Shown in pieces: positions 45,572 to 55,245 of a DNA stretch of 64,000 nt. The first letter of the stretch is position 1. Every line of letters starts with the position of its first letter. Source of the stretch: Tropicibacter alexandrii (GTDB lineage: Bacteria; Pseudomonadota; Alphaproteobacteria; Rhodobacterales; Rhodobacteraceae); contig NZ_RCTZ02000009.1 of the NCBI RefSeq assembly GCF_003667315.2, forward strand, positions 1 to 64,000, written 5' to 3'. The position numbers and the translations under genes are program-made. A model generated the notes under the pieces. It did no database searches. It was not told the origin of the DNA and saw nothing but the letters and a program-made list of their open reading frames with translations.

Positions 45572-48500
45572 ATGCGAGGCATGAGGGTCCTTCGGCTCGA
45601 TTTCCTGCTGCCAGCACTGGTGCTGGCGCTTGGCGTCGTGGCGTCCGTGCTGTTCATGAACGTGCAGCGCAGCGCCCAGTCCGAGCGGCTGATGGCCGAG
45701 ACCCAGCTTGCGGTGTCCAATTTCGGCGCGCGGCTGGAAACCCACATGGCGGCGCGGCTCAATGCTGGCCTGCTGCTGGGGCAACGCTTTCTGAGCCAGA
45801 ACAATTTCGACGCCGAGTCCTTTCGCGAGGAAACCCAACTGCTGCATGAACTGTTCGGCGATTTTCAGGCGCTGAACTGGGTCGATGCCGATGGCGTCAT
45901 CCGCATCGTCACCCCTGTCGAGGGCAATGCCGCCGCGCGCGGTCTGAACCTGCGCAGCCTCGCCGTGCCCGCGCTGGCGCTGCGCCGGGCTGAACTGACG
46001 GGGCGCATGCAGGTGACGCCGCCGCTGGAACTGGCGCAGGGCGGCACGGGCTTCGTCGCCTATGTGCCGATCGTGGTGGACGGTGCCCCGCGCGGCTTCA
46101 TCAACATCGTGTTCCGCGCCGCGCCATTGATGCAGAACGCGCTGGGCGAGAACGACGGGCTGCCCTACGGGTTTCGGGTCATCGACGGGCAGGAAGTCCT
46201 GTTCACGCATGGCCCCGAAGAGTTCGGCGGCCCCGGGCTGGACGAAACCCGCATTCAGGTCGGCGACCGGACGTGGCGGCTTCAGGTCGTGCCGCTGGCC
46301 GAGCGCATGACCGCGATGAGCGGCCTGATCGACGAGGCCACGCTGATCCTTGGCGGGCTGGCCTCGATGCTGCTGGCGATGCTGAGCCGTATCGCGATGC
46401 TGCGGCAGGCCTCGCTGGCGCAAAGCGAGGCGCGCTTCAGCGATTTCGCCTCGGCCAGTTCGGACTGGTACATGGAACTGGACGCGAAGCTGCGGACCTC
46501 GTGGTTTTCGGAGGGTGTCGAAAGCTATTTCGGCGCGCCGCGCCAAAGGCTGCTGGGCCGGTCCATCGACTGGTTCCGCGCCCCGGCGGGGGACGAGGCC
46601 GCATGGGCGGCGCATATGGCGGACCTGCGCGCGCATCGGCCATTCCGCGATGTGGTCCATGCCACCATCGCCCGCGGCAAGCGGCGTTGGCTGCGGGTGT
46701 CCGGCGTGCCGCAATTCGACAGTGCCGGGACGTTCACGGCTATCGTTGCGCCGCCGTGGACACGACCGAACTGGTGCAATCGCGCAGCGAGGTCGAGCAG
46801 GCCAATACCCGCCTGTTTGCCGCCGTCGAGAACCTCAACGAGATGTTCAGCCTGTGGGACAAGGAGGACAGGCTGGTCTTTGGCAACCGCATCTTTCGCG
46901 AGCTGAACGCCAACAACGCCGAGAACATCGTGCCCGGCACGCGCTTTGTCGATTATCTGCGCGGCAGCATCGCTTGCGGCGACGTGCCCGATACCGGCCT
47001 GAGCGACGAGGAGTTCCTCGCCTATAGCCTGAGACGGCGGCACGACCCGCGCGCCGAGCCCTTCGAGGTGGCGCGCAACGACGGCACCATCCTGCGCCTG
47101 TTCGAGCAGAACCTGCCCGATGGCGGCATCGTGACGGTCGGGCAGGACGTCACCCGCCAGCGTCAGGACGAACGGGCGTTGCGCGCCTCGGAAGAGCGGC
47201 TGGCGCTGGCCAGCCAACAGCTGGCGATCTGGGACTGGGACCTCGAAACCGACAATGTCTACATGTCGCCGGGCTTTGCCGAACGGCTGGGCTATGCACC
47301 GGACGAATTCCAGCAGATCAAGGCGGATTCGGTCGCCAGCATCATCCATCCCGACGATGTCGACGGCTATCTCGCCAAGCTGCGCGCGCATCTCGACGAT
47401 CCGACCAGCGGCCTGACAAGCGAGCACCGTTTCCGCACCCGGTCGGGCGAATACCGCTGGTTCCTCGCCATCGGTCAGGCCGAGACCGGGCCGGACGGGC
47501 GGGCCATCCGCTCGACCGGGGTGCTGACCGATCTGACCGACCGGATCGAGTTGGAAGCCAAGTTGCAGCATGCCCAGAAGATGGAGGCCATCGGTAACCT
47601 GACCGGCGGCGTCGCGCATGATTTCAACAACCTGCTGGCGGTGATTCTGGGCAATCTGGAACTGATCAAGGACATCGCGGAGAGCGAGACGATTCGGGGC
47701 TTCGCCGATGCCGGGATCACCGCGACGCAGCGCGGCGCGGACCTTGTGCGGAGCATGCTCAGCTTTGCCCGGCGTGCCCGGCTCGATCCGCGCCTGACCG
47801 ATCTCAACGGCCTGATCAACGAACCGGCGCTGTGGTTCTCGCGTGTGCTGCCTGAGCATATCAAGGTCGAGGTCTCGATGGAAAGCGACCTGCTGCCCGC
47901 CCGCGTCGACCCGTCGCTGACCCAGAACGCGGTGCTGAACCTCGTGTTGAACGCCCGCGACGCGATGCCCGAGGGCGGCACGCTGACCCTGCGCACCCAG
48001 AACGTCACCATCGGCGAGGGCGAGGTGGACGTGGATGGCGAGGCGGTCGCGCCGGGGCCTTACGTGGTGCTGGAGGTCGGCGATACCGGGCCCGGCATCG
48101 ACATGAGCAATCAGAACCTGATCTTCCAGCCGTTCTTTACCACCAAGCCGCCGGGTGCCGGGTCGGGCCTTGGCCTGTCGATGGTGCATGGCTTCATGAA
48201 GCAGTCGGGCGGCATGGTGCAGGCGGTTTCCGAACCGGGCAAGGGCGCGCGCTTCCGGCTGTATTTCCGGGCCGCCGCCGACCAGCTTGTGACACGGGCG
48301 CCCGAGCAGCGCCGCCTCGAGGCACCAGGGGCCAGCCGGGCGGCGCGGCTTTATGTGGTCGAGGACGAGGCCGAGGTGCTCAAGGTGCTGGTCGCCACGC
48401 TCGAAGGGGCGGGCTACGAGGTGCGCGCGGCGACCTCGGGCGACGAGGCGTTCTCGCTGTGGAACGCGGCGGATGACATCGACGTGCTGATCACCGATAT

Positions 48501-48714
48501 CGTCATGCCGGGCCAGTTGCAGGGCACGCATCTGGTGCAGGCGCTGCGCGCCCGCCATCCGCGCATGCCGGTGATCTTCCTGTCGGGCTACACGCCTGAA
48601 AGCGCGATCACCGAGGATGCCACGGTGCCCGGCGACATCCGCCTGACCAAGCCGGTGAACCGCGCCGAGCTGATCGCCGCGGTCGAGGCGGTGCTGGCCT
48701 TCCGGCTACGCTAA
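45572..48714 (+). pseudogene. Hybrid sensor histidine kinase (CHASE/PAS/HisKA/REC), frameshifted
   Basis: Two overlapping frames together form one hybrid kinase. Frame one (45572 to about 46740): transmembrane segment (LLPALVLALGVVASVLFM), a CHASE-like periplasmic domain (ALNWVDADGVIRIVTP), a second transmembrane segment and one PAS domain. Frame two (about 46740-48714) continues with PAS ending, two more PAS-type domains, HisKA (HAQKMEAIGNLTGGVAHDFNNLLAVILGN), ATPase domain and a C-terminal receiver (ARLYVVEDEAEVL, LITDIVMPG). The join needs one inserted base near ACGGC (46736-46740), restoring FTGYRCAAVDTTE. This is either a real single-base deletion or a sequence error. The architecture is CckA-like. 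Confidence 0.85.
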
Positions 48715-48717
48715 GCG

Positions 48718-49635
48718 TCAGGACAGGCTGGCGACGGCCTTGTGCGCCATGGCGAGGACCGCCTCGCGCGTTTCGGCCACTGCGATGAACCGGGCATTGT
48801 GGCAGAACCGGGCGCCCGCGACGCCGCAGGCCCGTTCCAGCGCGGCGTCGGTCAGCCCGGCCCACGCCTCGGGCAGGTCAGCGCGGCTTTCGAACGTGTC
48901 GCCGCCCTTGCGGATGGTGTTCAGCGCCCAGTCGCCGTCGCGCGGGTGGATTACGAACAACAGGTGGTCGGCGCCGGTCCGTTCGATGGCCGAGCGGAAA
49001 GGCATGCCCATCGGCAATTCGAGGATCGGCGAGGGGCCAGCATCGGCGATGGCTCGGGTGACGATCGCCTCGGCGCGGGTCTTGGCGGCGCGCGTTCGGA
49101 CCGCCGCCTCGACAAAGGCGCGCGCCACGGGCAGCGCCGCGGCAAACGCATGGTCATTGGCATCGGCACCGCGATCGTCGAAGACGGGCTTGAGTGTTTC
49201 CAGCAGCACCGGCAGGGTCATACCGGCCAGCGGACCGGCCACTGACGGTTCGAGCGCGCCGTTGTCGAGCAGGTCGACCGGCACGACAAAGCCCCGGTCG
49301 ATGCGGTGATGCACATCGTCGATATCCGCCTCGGGCACGTCCAGCGCACGCAGGTAGGCGTGGCCGAAATGCCGCCAGATCAGCCCGAACGAGCTGTAGG
49401 GCGTGTCATCATCGCGCAGCGGGTTGGGCCGCTGGTGGTGGTCAAAGATCTGCGCGTCCGGATCGTAGGCCCGCCCCACATCGTAGATGATCCGGCCCGC
49501 AGCGGGGGTGATCCAGTCCGGATCGCGGCTGCGCACGAGGGTCGCGTCGGGGAACAGCCGGGTCAGAACGACCGAGGACAACAGCTCATCCGCATGAAAA
49601 CCGCCGGAATGGGTGACAAGATGCGTGACGCTCAT
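48718..49635 (-). CDS. MYG1/UPF0160-family protein
   Basis: A 305-residue MYG1-type protein of the DHH-like superfamily. It starts VTHSGGFHADELLSSVVLTRLFPDA with FHADE as the metal-site motif, then IIYDVGRAYDPDAQIFDHHQR with the DHH-like signature. Eukaryotic MYG1 is a 3'-5' RNA exonuclease; the bacterial homologues are uncharacterised. It is convergent with the hybrid kinase, with stops 3 bases apart. It is probably a metal-dependent phosphoesterase. Confidence 0.85.
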   Translation of the reverse strand: MSVTHLVTHSGGFHADELLSSVVLTRLFPDATLVRSRDPDWITPAAGRIIYDVGRAYDPDAQIFDHHQRPNPLRDDDTPYSSFGLIWRHFGHAYLRALDVPEADIDDVHHRIDRGFVVPVDLLDNGALEPSVAGPLAGMTLPVLLETLKPVFDDRGADANDHAFAAALPVARAFVEAAVRTRAAKTRAEAIVTRAIADAGPSPILELPMGMPFRSAIERTGADHLLFVIHPRDGDWALNTIRKGGDTFESRADLPEAWAGLTDAALERACGVAGARFCHNARFIAVAETREAVLAMAHKAVASLS

Positions 49636-49799
49636 TTCGTGCGGACCTTCTGTGCGTTGCGGGACGCTAACGCGGTTGGATCAATCGGTGCAAGCGCAAT
49701 GCGACCCTTGCGGAAGGGGCGCGACATCTGCCGCATGTCACCTCGGATCGGAGCGCGCTTGAGGAGGGGCAGCCCGGGGATGACCCCGGGCCACGTCCG

Positions 49800-52784
49800 T
49801 CAGCTTAGCGCGTCGTTGCAGCGCTTACAGGTGCCGGGATGGGCGTGGCGACCCACATCCGGCAGGATCTTCCAGCAGCGCTGACACTTCTCGCCCTCGG
49901 CCTTTTCAAAGACCACGCCCACGCCCTCGATCTCCGGCATGCGGAAGGCGGTGGACGGGATCGGATCGGCGGTCAGGACAATGTCAGAGGTGATGCAGAC
50001 ATCCTCGAATGCCACTGTTTTCAGCGCGTCCAGCATGGCGTCATCGCGCACATGCACCACCGGCGCGGCCTCGAGGCTGGCCCCGATGACCTTGTCGGTG
50101 CGCTGCACCTCCAGCGCGGCGGTCACGGCGCGGCGCGCGCGGCGGACCTGCGCCCATTTCGCGGCCAGCGGCTCGTCCCGCCAATCGGCGGGCGTCTCGG
50201 GGATGTCCACCAGATGCACCGAACTGTCATCGCCGGGGAAGCGTTCCAGCCAGACCTCTTCCATCGTGAACACGAGGATCGGCGCCAGCCACGTGGTCAG
50301 GCGGTGGAACAGGATATCCATCACGGTCCGCGCTGCGCGACGGCGCGCGGTGTCGCCGTCGCAATAGAGCGCGTCCTTGCGGATGTCGAAATAGAAGGCC
50401 GACAGTTCCACGGTGCAGAAGTTGAACAACTGCTGGAACACGCCTTGGAAGTCGTACTCCGTATAGCCCTTGCGGACGGTGTGATCCAACTCCGCCAGAC
50501 GGTGCAGGATGTAGCGTTCGAGTTCCGGCATGTCCGCCGGATCGACGCGCTGCGACTCGTCGTAATGCGCCACCGCGCCCAGCAGGTAGCGCATGGTGTT
50601 GCGCAATCGACGATAGCTGTCGGCCACGCCTTTCAGGATTTCCGGCCCGATGCGCAGGTCGGCGGTGTAGTCGGACTGCGCCACCCACAGGCGCAGGATA
50701 TCCGCGCCATATTGCTTGGTCACGTCCTCCGGGGCGATGGTGTTGCCCAAGCTCTTGGACATCTTGTTGCCCTTGGCATCCAGCGTGAAGCCATGGGTCA
50801 GCACGCCCTTATACGGCGCGCGGCCCTTGGTCCCGCAGGCTTGCAGCATCGAGGAATGGAACCACCCGCGATGTTGGTCGGTGCCTTCGAGATACAGGTC
50901 GGCGATGCCATCGGCCACGCCATCCTCGCGGTCGCGCAGCACAAAGGCATGGGTCGAGCCAGAGTCGAACCACACGTCGAGGATGTCAAAGACCTGCTCG
51001 TACTCGTCCGGGTTCACGAGGTTGCCGAGGAAACGCTCCTTCGCCCCCTCTTTATACCACGCATCCGCGCCCTCGGTCTCGAACGCCTCGTTGATGCGCT
51101 GGTTGACTTCTTCGTTCTTCAGCAAGAAGTCCGGATCGGTCGGCAGCGCGCCCTTTTTGGTGAAGCAGGTCAGCGGCACACCCCAGGCACGCTGGCGCGA
51201 CAGCACCCAGTCGGGGCGGGCTTCGATCATCGAATACAGGCGGTTGCGCCCCGTTTGCGGCGTCCATTTCACCAGTTGGTCGATGGAGGTCAGGGCGCGT
51301 TCACGGATCGTCTTGCCATAGGTGTCCTGCCCGTCGCCAACCTCGCGGTCGATGGCGGCGAACCATTGCGGCGTGTTGCGGTAGATCACCGGCGCCTTCG
51401 ACCGCCACGAATGCGGGTAGCTGTGGGTCATGCGACCTCGGGCGATCAGCCCGCCGACACTGACCAGCTTGTCGATCACGGCGGCGTTGGCCTTGCCCTC
51501 CTTGCCCTTGCGGTCAAAGACCTGAAGCCCGGCGAACAGCGGCACATGCGGCAGGAATTCGGATTCCTCGCCGACATTGTGGGTCATGCGGTCCATCCAG
51601 TTGCGGGCGACGAAGCACTCATAGTCCTCCTGACCGTGGCTGGGCGCGGTATGGACAAAGCCGGTGCCCGCATCGTCGGTGACATGGTCGCCGTCGATCA
51701 TCGGCACGTCATAGTCCCAGAAGCCATCTGCGCCCTCGATCCCGCGGAACGGGTGGGCGAGGGTCAGGCTGCCCAGTTCAAGGGCTGTTACGTCGCACAC
51801 GCGTCTATACATGCCAGCCTCAAGTCTCGCCTTGCCGAGCACCTCGTCCGCCAGCTTGTCGGCGAGGATGTAGGTGTCGCCGACCGAGACCCACGACTCG
51901 TCCGGAGTGCCGGTTACTTCATACAGGCCGTACTGAATGTCGGGCCCATAGGCGACCGCCTTGTTTGAGGGGATCGTCCATGGGGTTGTGGTCCAGATGA
52001 CGACTCTTGCGTTCAGAAGACGTTTCAATCTATCAAATATGTCGGCATCGCGATTCACTGAAGTCGCGACAGGACCAGCAAATGTCCCCGTTTTCACCAC
52101 CTTGAACGGCACCCAGATCGTGTGGGACTTGTGGTCGTGGTATTCGACCTCGGCCTCGGCCAGCGCGGTCTTTTCCACGGGCGACCACATGACGGGCTTG
52201 GACCCCTGATAGAGCGTGCCAGTCATCAGGAACTTCTGGAATTCCTCGGCGATCACGCGCTCGGCGTGGAAATTCATCGTCAGATAGGGATCGGCCCAGT
52301 TGCCGGTGACGCCCAGACGCTTGAATTCATCGCGCTGGATGTCGATCCAGCCTTCGGCGAACTTGCGGCATTCCTGACGGAAGTCGACGACGGGGACCTC
52401 GTCCTTGTTGCGGCCCTTGGCGCGGTATTGTTCCTCGATCTTCCACTCGATCGGCAGGCCGTGGCAATCCCAGCCCGGCACATAGCGCGCGTCGCGGCCC
52501 AGCATCTGCTGGGAGCGGACGATGAAGTCCTTCAGGACCTTGTTCAGCGCGTGGCCGATATGCAGGTGGCCGTTGGCGTAGGGAGGGCCGTCATGCAGGA
52601 TGAAGGGCGCGCGGCCCTCTTTCTCGCGCAGGCGGTCATAGACGCCGATCGAGGCCCAGCGGTCGAGCCAGCCGGGTTCGCGTTTCGGCAAGCCCGCGCG
52701 CATCGGGAAATCGGTTTGCGGCAGGCAGAGGGTGTCTTTGTAATCGGGTGTTTCGGCTTGGTTTTCAGGCGTGTCGGCGCACAT
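49800..52784 (-). CDS. ileS: Isoleucyl-tRNA synthetase
   Basis: A 994-residue class I synthetase: HIGH motif in PYANGHLHIGHALNK, the CP1 editing domain (VVIWTTTPWTIPSNKAV), KMSKS motif in NKMSKSLGNT, anticodon-binding helices and a C-terminal zinc finger CQRCW…CKRC. It charges tRNA-Ile. A stretch just before VVIWTTTPW (TGTFAGPVATSVNRDADIFD and following) is longer and lower in GC than the rest of the gene. The gene stands alone. Confidence 0.97.
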   Translation of the reverse strand: MCADTPENQAETPDYKDTLCLPQTDFPMRAGLPKREPGWLDRWASIGVYDRLREKEGRAPFILHDGPPYANGHLHIGHALNKVLKDFIVRSQQMLGRDARYVPGWDCHGLPIEWKIEEQYRAKGRNKDEVPVVDFRQECRKFAEGWIDIQRDEFKRLGVTGNWADPYLTMNFHAERVIAEEFQKFLMTGTLYQGSKPVMWSPVEKTALAEAEVEYHDHKSHTIWVPFKVVKTGTFAGPVATSVNRDADIFDRLKRLLNARVVIWTTTPWTIPSNKAVAYGPDIQYGLYEVTGTPDESWVSVGDTYILADKLADEVLGKARLEAGMYRRVCDVTALELGSLTLAHPFRGIEGADGFWDYDVPMIDGDHVTDDAGTGFVHTAPSHGQEDYECFVARNWMDRMTHNVGEESEFLPHVPLFAGLQVFDRKGKEGKANAAVIDKLVSVGGLIARGRMTHSYPHSWRSKAPVIYRNTPQWFAAIDREVGDGQDTYGKTIRERALTSIDQLVKWTPQTGRNRLYSMIEARPDWVLSRQRAWGVPLTCFTKKGALPTDPDFLLKNEEVNQRINEAFETEGADAWYKEGAKERFLGNLVNPDEYEQVFDILDVWFDSGSTHAFVLRDREDGVADGIADLYLEGTDQHRGWFHSSMLQACGTKGRAPYKGVLTHGFTLDAKGNKMSKSLGNTIAPEDVTKQYGADILRLWVAQSDYTADLRIGPEILKGVADSYRRLRNTMRYLLGAVAHYDESQRVDPADMPELERYILHRLAELDHTVRKGYTEYDFQGVFQQLFNFCTVELSAFYFDIRKDALYCDGDTARRRAARTVMDILFHRLTTWLAPILVFTMEEVWLERFPGDDSSVHLVDIPETPADWRDEPLAAKWAQVRRARRAVTAALEVQRTDKVIGASLEAAPVVHVRDDAMLDALKTVAFEDVCITSDIVLTADPIPSTAFRMPEIEGVGVVFEKAEGEKCQRCWKILPDVGRHAHPGTCKRCNDALS

Positions 52785-52990
52785 GTCCCGTGTCCTTTGG
52801 GTCGTCTGTCATGATGTGGGGGGTGTGGCGGCGCGGTGGTCCATACGCCTTGTCCCGGCGGCTCGTGTCGTCAGAGCGCCGGGCATGTAATTCGAATGAT
52901 GATCAGGTGCCGTGTCATCATGGGCGCCTTGTAGCGCGGGGGCGAGAGCGCGTCCAGTAGGTGAGACGTGCTGCGTTGACACAGGCGGGG

Positions 52991-53012
52991 CAAATTCCTT
53001 CGAAGGAATTTG
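52991..53012. repeat. Palindrome 1 of a cluster (22 bases)
   Basis: A perfect palindrome of 22 bases centred on TTCGAA (CAAATTCCTTC and its complement). It is the first of three in a 130-base stretch between ileS and the globin gene. Confidence 0.8.
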
Positions 53013-53013
53013 A

Positions 53014-53035
53014 CAAGATTTTTCGAAAAATCTTG
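53014..53035. repeat. Palindrome 2 of the cluster (22 bases)
   Basis: A perfect palindrome (CAAGATTTTTC and its complement), one base after the first. The same core recurs 82 bases further on, so this is a repeated element and not chance symmetry. Confidence 0.85.
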
Positions 53036-53094
53036 GGCGCGGGTTGAGGCGGTCGCACCAATCGTTTGACAGAGCGCCGGTGGGACCGGGGCAA

Positions 53095-53118
53095 GCAAGA
53101 TTTTTCGAAAAATCTTGC
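53095..53118. repeat. Palindrome 3 of the cluster (24 bases), second copy of the core
   Basis: A perfect 24-base palindrome whose inner 22 bases are identical to palindrome 2. It could act as a transcription terminator in both directions (AT-rich arms) or as a dispersed REP-like element. Confidence 0.85.
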
Positions 53119-53193
53119 ACGGCGCGACGCTGCGGCTTTGCGTCCCTTGCAGGCGCGTCTGCGGCGGTCAAGGATGCGGCAAGGAGGTGCCCC

Positions 53194-53598
53194 ATGTCCC
53201 TGCCACCGAAATTCGACGTCAGCCGTGCCGAGATCGAGCGCGTCGTGGCCACGTTCTACGACCGGGTGCGGGGGCATCCCGGCCTTGGACCGGTCTTTGC
53301 CGTCCACGTGGATGACTGGCCGTCGCACGAGGCCCGGGTGGCGGATTTCTGGGCGAACGCGATCCTCCACGAGCGCAGCTATGACGGCAACCCGGTTGCC
53401 GTGCACCGGCAGGCGGGCAATGTGCGCCCGGGCATGTTCGAGACTTGGCTGGCGCTGTTCGACCGGGTGCTGGCGCAGGAACTGCGCCCGGATCAGGCCG
53501 AGGCATGGTCGGCATTGGCGCATCGCATCGGCGGCAGTCTGCGTGCCGGGGTGGTTGACCGGATGCGCGCGCAGAACGGCGCGCCGATCCTGCGGTGA
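53194..53598 (+). CDS. Truncated haemoglobin, group III
   Basis: A 134-residue truncated globin. Features of group III are the FYDRVRGHPGLGPVF start (B10 Tyr region), FWANAILHERSYDGNPVAVHRQAG with the probable proximal histidine in NPVAVH, and MFETWLALFDRVL with the group III tryptophan. AAGGAGGTG precedes the chosen ATG. It overlaps the FAD monooxygenase gene by GTGA. A role in oxygen or nitric-oxide chemistry is likely. Confidence 0.85.
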   Translation: MSLPPKFDVSRAEIERVVATFYDRVRGHPGLGPVFAVHVDDWPSHEARVADFWANAILHERSYDGNPVAVHRQAGNVRPGMFETWLALFDRVLAQELRPDQAEAWSALAHRIGGSLRAGVVDRMRAQNGAPILR

Positions 53599-54764
53599 AG
53601 CGTCTGGAGATCGGAATCGCAGGCGCCGGGATCGGTGGGCTGGCGCTGGGCGCCGCCTGCGCGCAGGCGGGCCACCGGGTGCGCCTCTTCGATCAGTTCG
53701 ATGCCCCTGCGCCGGTCGGGTCTGGCCTTGTGGTTCAGCCCGTCGGGCAGGACGTGCTGGAGCGTCTGGGCGCCGGTCCGGCGGCGATGGCGCTGGGCAA
53801 CCGCATCCACAGGATGCTGGGCCACGACGCCCGGCACGGGCGGCCGGTTCTGGATGTCTCCTACGACGCGCCGGGCCAGCCGCGCTTTGGCCTTGCCATG
53901 CACCGTTCGGCCTTGTTTCAGGTGCTGCTCGACGCGGCGCTGTCAGCTGGGGCGGAGCTTGTCGCGTCGGCGCAGGTGACCGGCCTCGAGGGTCGGTGCT
54001 TTACCATGGGCGCGCGGCGCGAAGGCCCGTTCGACCTTCTGGTCGACGCCTCGGGCGCGGGCTCTTGCCTGTCGCCGATGAAGCCGAGAGCGCTGGCCTA
54101 CGGCGCGCTTTGGGCGACGGTGGATTGGCCCGACACCGACTTACCGGTGAACGAGTTGCGGCAATGCTACCGCCGCGCCAACCGCATGTTGGGCGTGCTG
54201 CCCATCGGGCAGCTGGCCGGGGGCAGCAGGCCAAAGGCCGCGATCTTCTGGTCGCTGCCAGCGACCGCGTACCCGGATTGGCAGGCGCAGGGCCTGCCCG
54301 CGTGGAAGGCCGAGGCCGAGGGCCTCTGGCCCGATTTCGCGCCCTTCGCCGCACAGATCACCGACCCGGCGCAGATGGTGATGGCGCGCTACGCCCATGG
54401 CACGCTGGCGCGCCCTTGGGCCGGCGATGTTGTGTTCATTGGCGATGCGGCGCATCGCGCCAGCCCGCAGCTGGGGCAGGGGGCGAACATGGCGCTGCTG
54501 GATGCCTGGGCGCTGGCCTGTGCCCTGCGCGAGGCGCGGGGGGACGTGGCATTGGCGGTGTCGTGGTACGGACAGGCGCGGCGCTGGCACGTGCGCGCCT
54601 ACCAGCTCATGAGCTGGCTGTTCACTCCGCAATACCAGTCTGATAGTGTCGTGTTGCCGTGGCTCCGCGACGCCGTGCTGTTCCCGGTGTCGGTGCGCGG
54701 TCCCGTCCCGCGTATCCTGACGCGGCTGGTCTGCGGCGACCTGCTGCCTCCCGTGGCGGAATGA
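53595..54764 (+). CDS. FAD-dependent monooxygenase
   Basis: A 389-residue FAD monooxygenase of the UbiH/salicylate-hydroxylase type: dinucleotide-binding GIAGAGIGGLALGAACAQAG at the N-terminus, and FIGDAAHRASPQLGQGANMALLDAWALA as the second FAD motif. It uses a GTG start overlapping the globin stop (GTGA). Aromatic hydroxylation is the usual activity; the substrate is unknown. Coupling to a globin suggests linked use of oxygen or haem-based protection. Confidence 0.82.
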   Translation: MKRLEIGIAGAGIGGLALGAACAQAGHRVRLFDQFDAPAPVGSGLVVQPVGQDVLERLGAGPAAMALGNRIHRMLGHDARHGRPVLDVSYDAPGQPRFGLAMHRSALFQVLLDAALSAGAELVASAQVTGLEGRCFTMGARREGPFDLLVDASGAGSCLSPMKPRALAYGALWATVDWPDTDLPVNELRQCYRRANRMLGVLPIGQLAGGSRPKAAIFWSLPATAYPDWQAQGLPAWKAEAEGLWPDFAPFAAQITDPAQMVMARYAHGTLARPWAGDVVFIGDAAHRASPQLGQGANMALLDAWALACALREARGDVALAVSWYGQARRWHVRAYQLMSWLFTPQYQSDSVVLPWLRDAVLFPVSVRGPVPRILTRLVCGDLLPPVAE

Positions 54765-55101
54765 GCGGCTCGATCGGCGGGTCCTCGTGCGGGTGCCAGC
54801 GCGCGGCGGCCTGATCCGCCCGCCTGTCCGAGGCGCGTCTGACCAGCCGCAGCAAGATGGCGATGCAGCCCATCACGATCCAGAAGCTCTGGATCAGTGC
54901 CGAGGCGAGGTTGAACTCGGCGCTCAGGCTGATCAGCACGAGCCCCGCCGCCAGCGTATTGCCGCAGAAATAGCGCAGGCTGTCGCCGGCCCAGACGCCA
55001 AGGCAAAGCGCTGCGTAGACCGCGACATAGGTGACGAAGCCCGCGACGCCGATCCAGCGAAAGACATGGGTGAGGGGCTCGGGAGAATACATATCAAGCA
55101 T
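54622..55101 (-). CDS. Small membrane protein, CBU_0592-like
   Basis: A protein of about 159 residues with three hydrophobic segments: HVFRWIGVAGFVTYVAVYAALCLGV, YFCGNTLAAGLVLISLS and ALIQSFWIVMGCIAILLRLV. This matches the short CBU_0592-like membrane domain. The basic, proline-rich C-terminal tail (from about residue 100) runs 143 bases into the convergent FAD monooxygenase gene and is probably a poorly constrained extension. Start at MLDMYSP is a guess; no strong ribosome-binding site. Confidence 0.6.
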   Translation of the reverse strand: MLDMYSPEPLTHVFRWIGVAGFVTYVAVYAALCLGVWAGDSLRYFCGNTLAAGLVLISLSAEFNLASALIQSFWIVMGCIAILLRLVRRASDRRADQAAARWHPHEDPPIEPLIPPREAAGRRRPAASGYAGRDRAPTPGTARRRGATATRHYQTGIAE

Positions 55102-55245
55102 GGCACACCACAAAATAAGCAAAAACGGCGGCCCCGAATACGTCGGGCCTGTCTGAAGAAAGGTAGGGAAACGAGCCGACGTTCATTGTGATCCGGCTCA
55201 CGTCACAGTCGGGTTTGCCGGACTGGTCCAGTCAGGCATCTGGGA

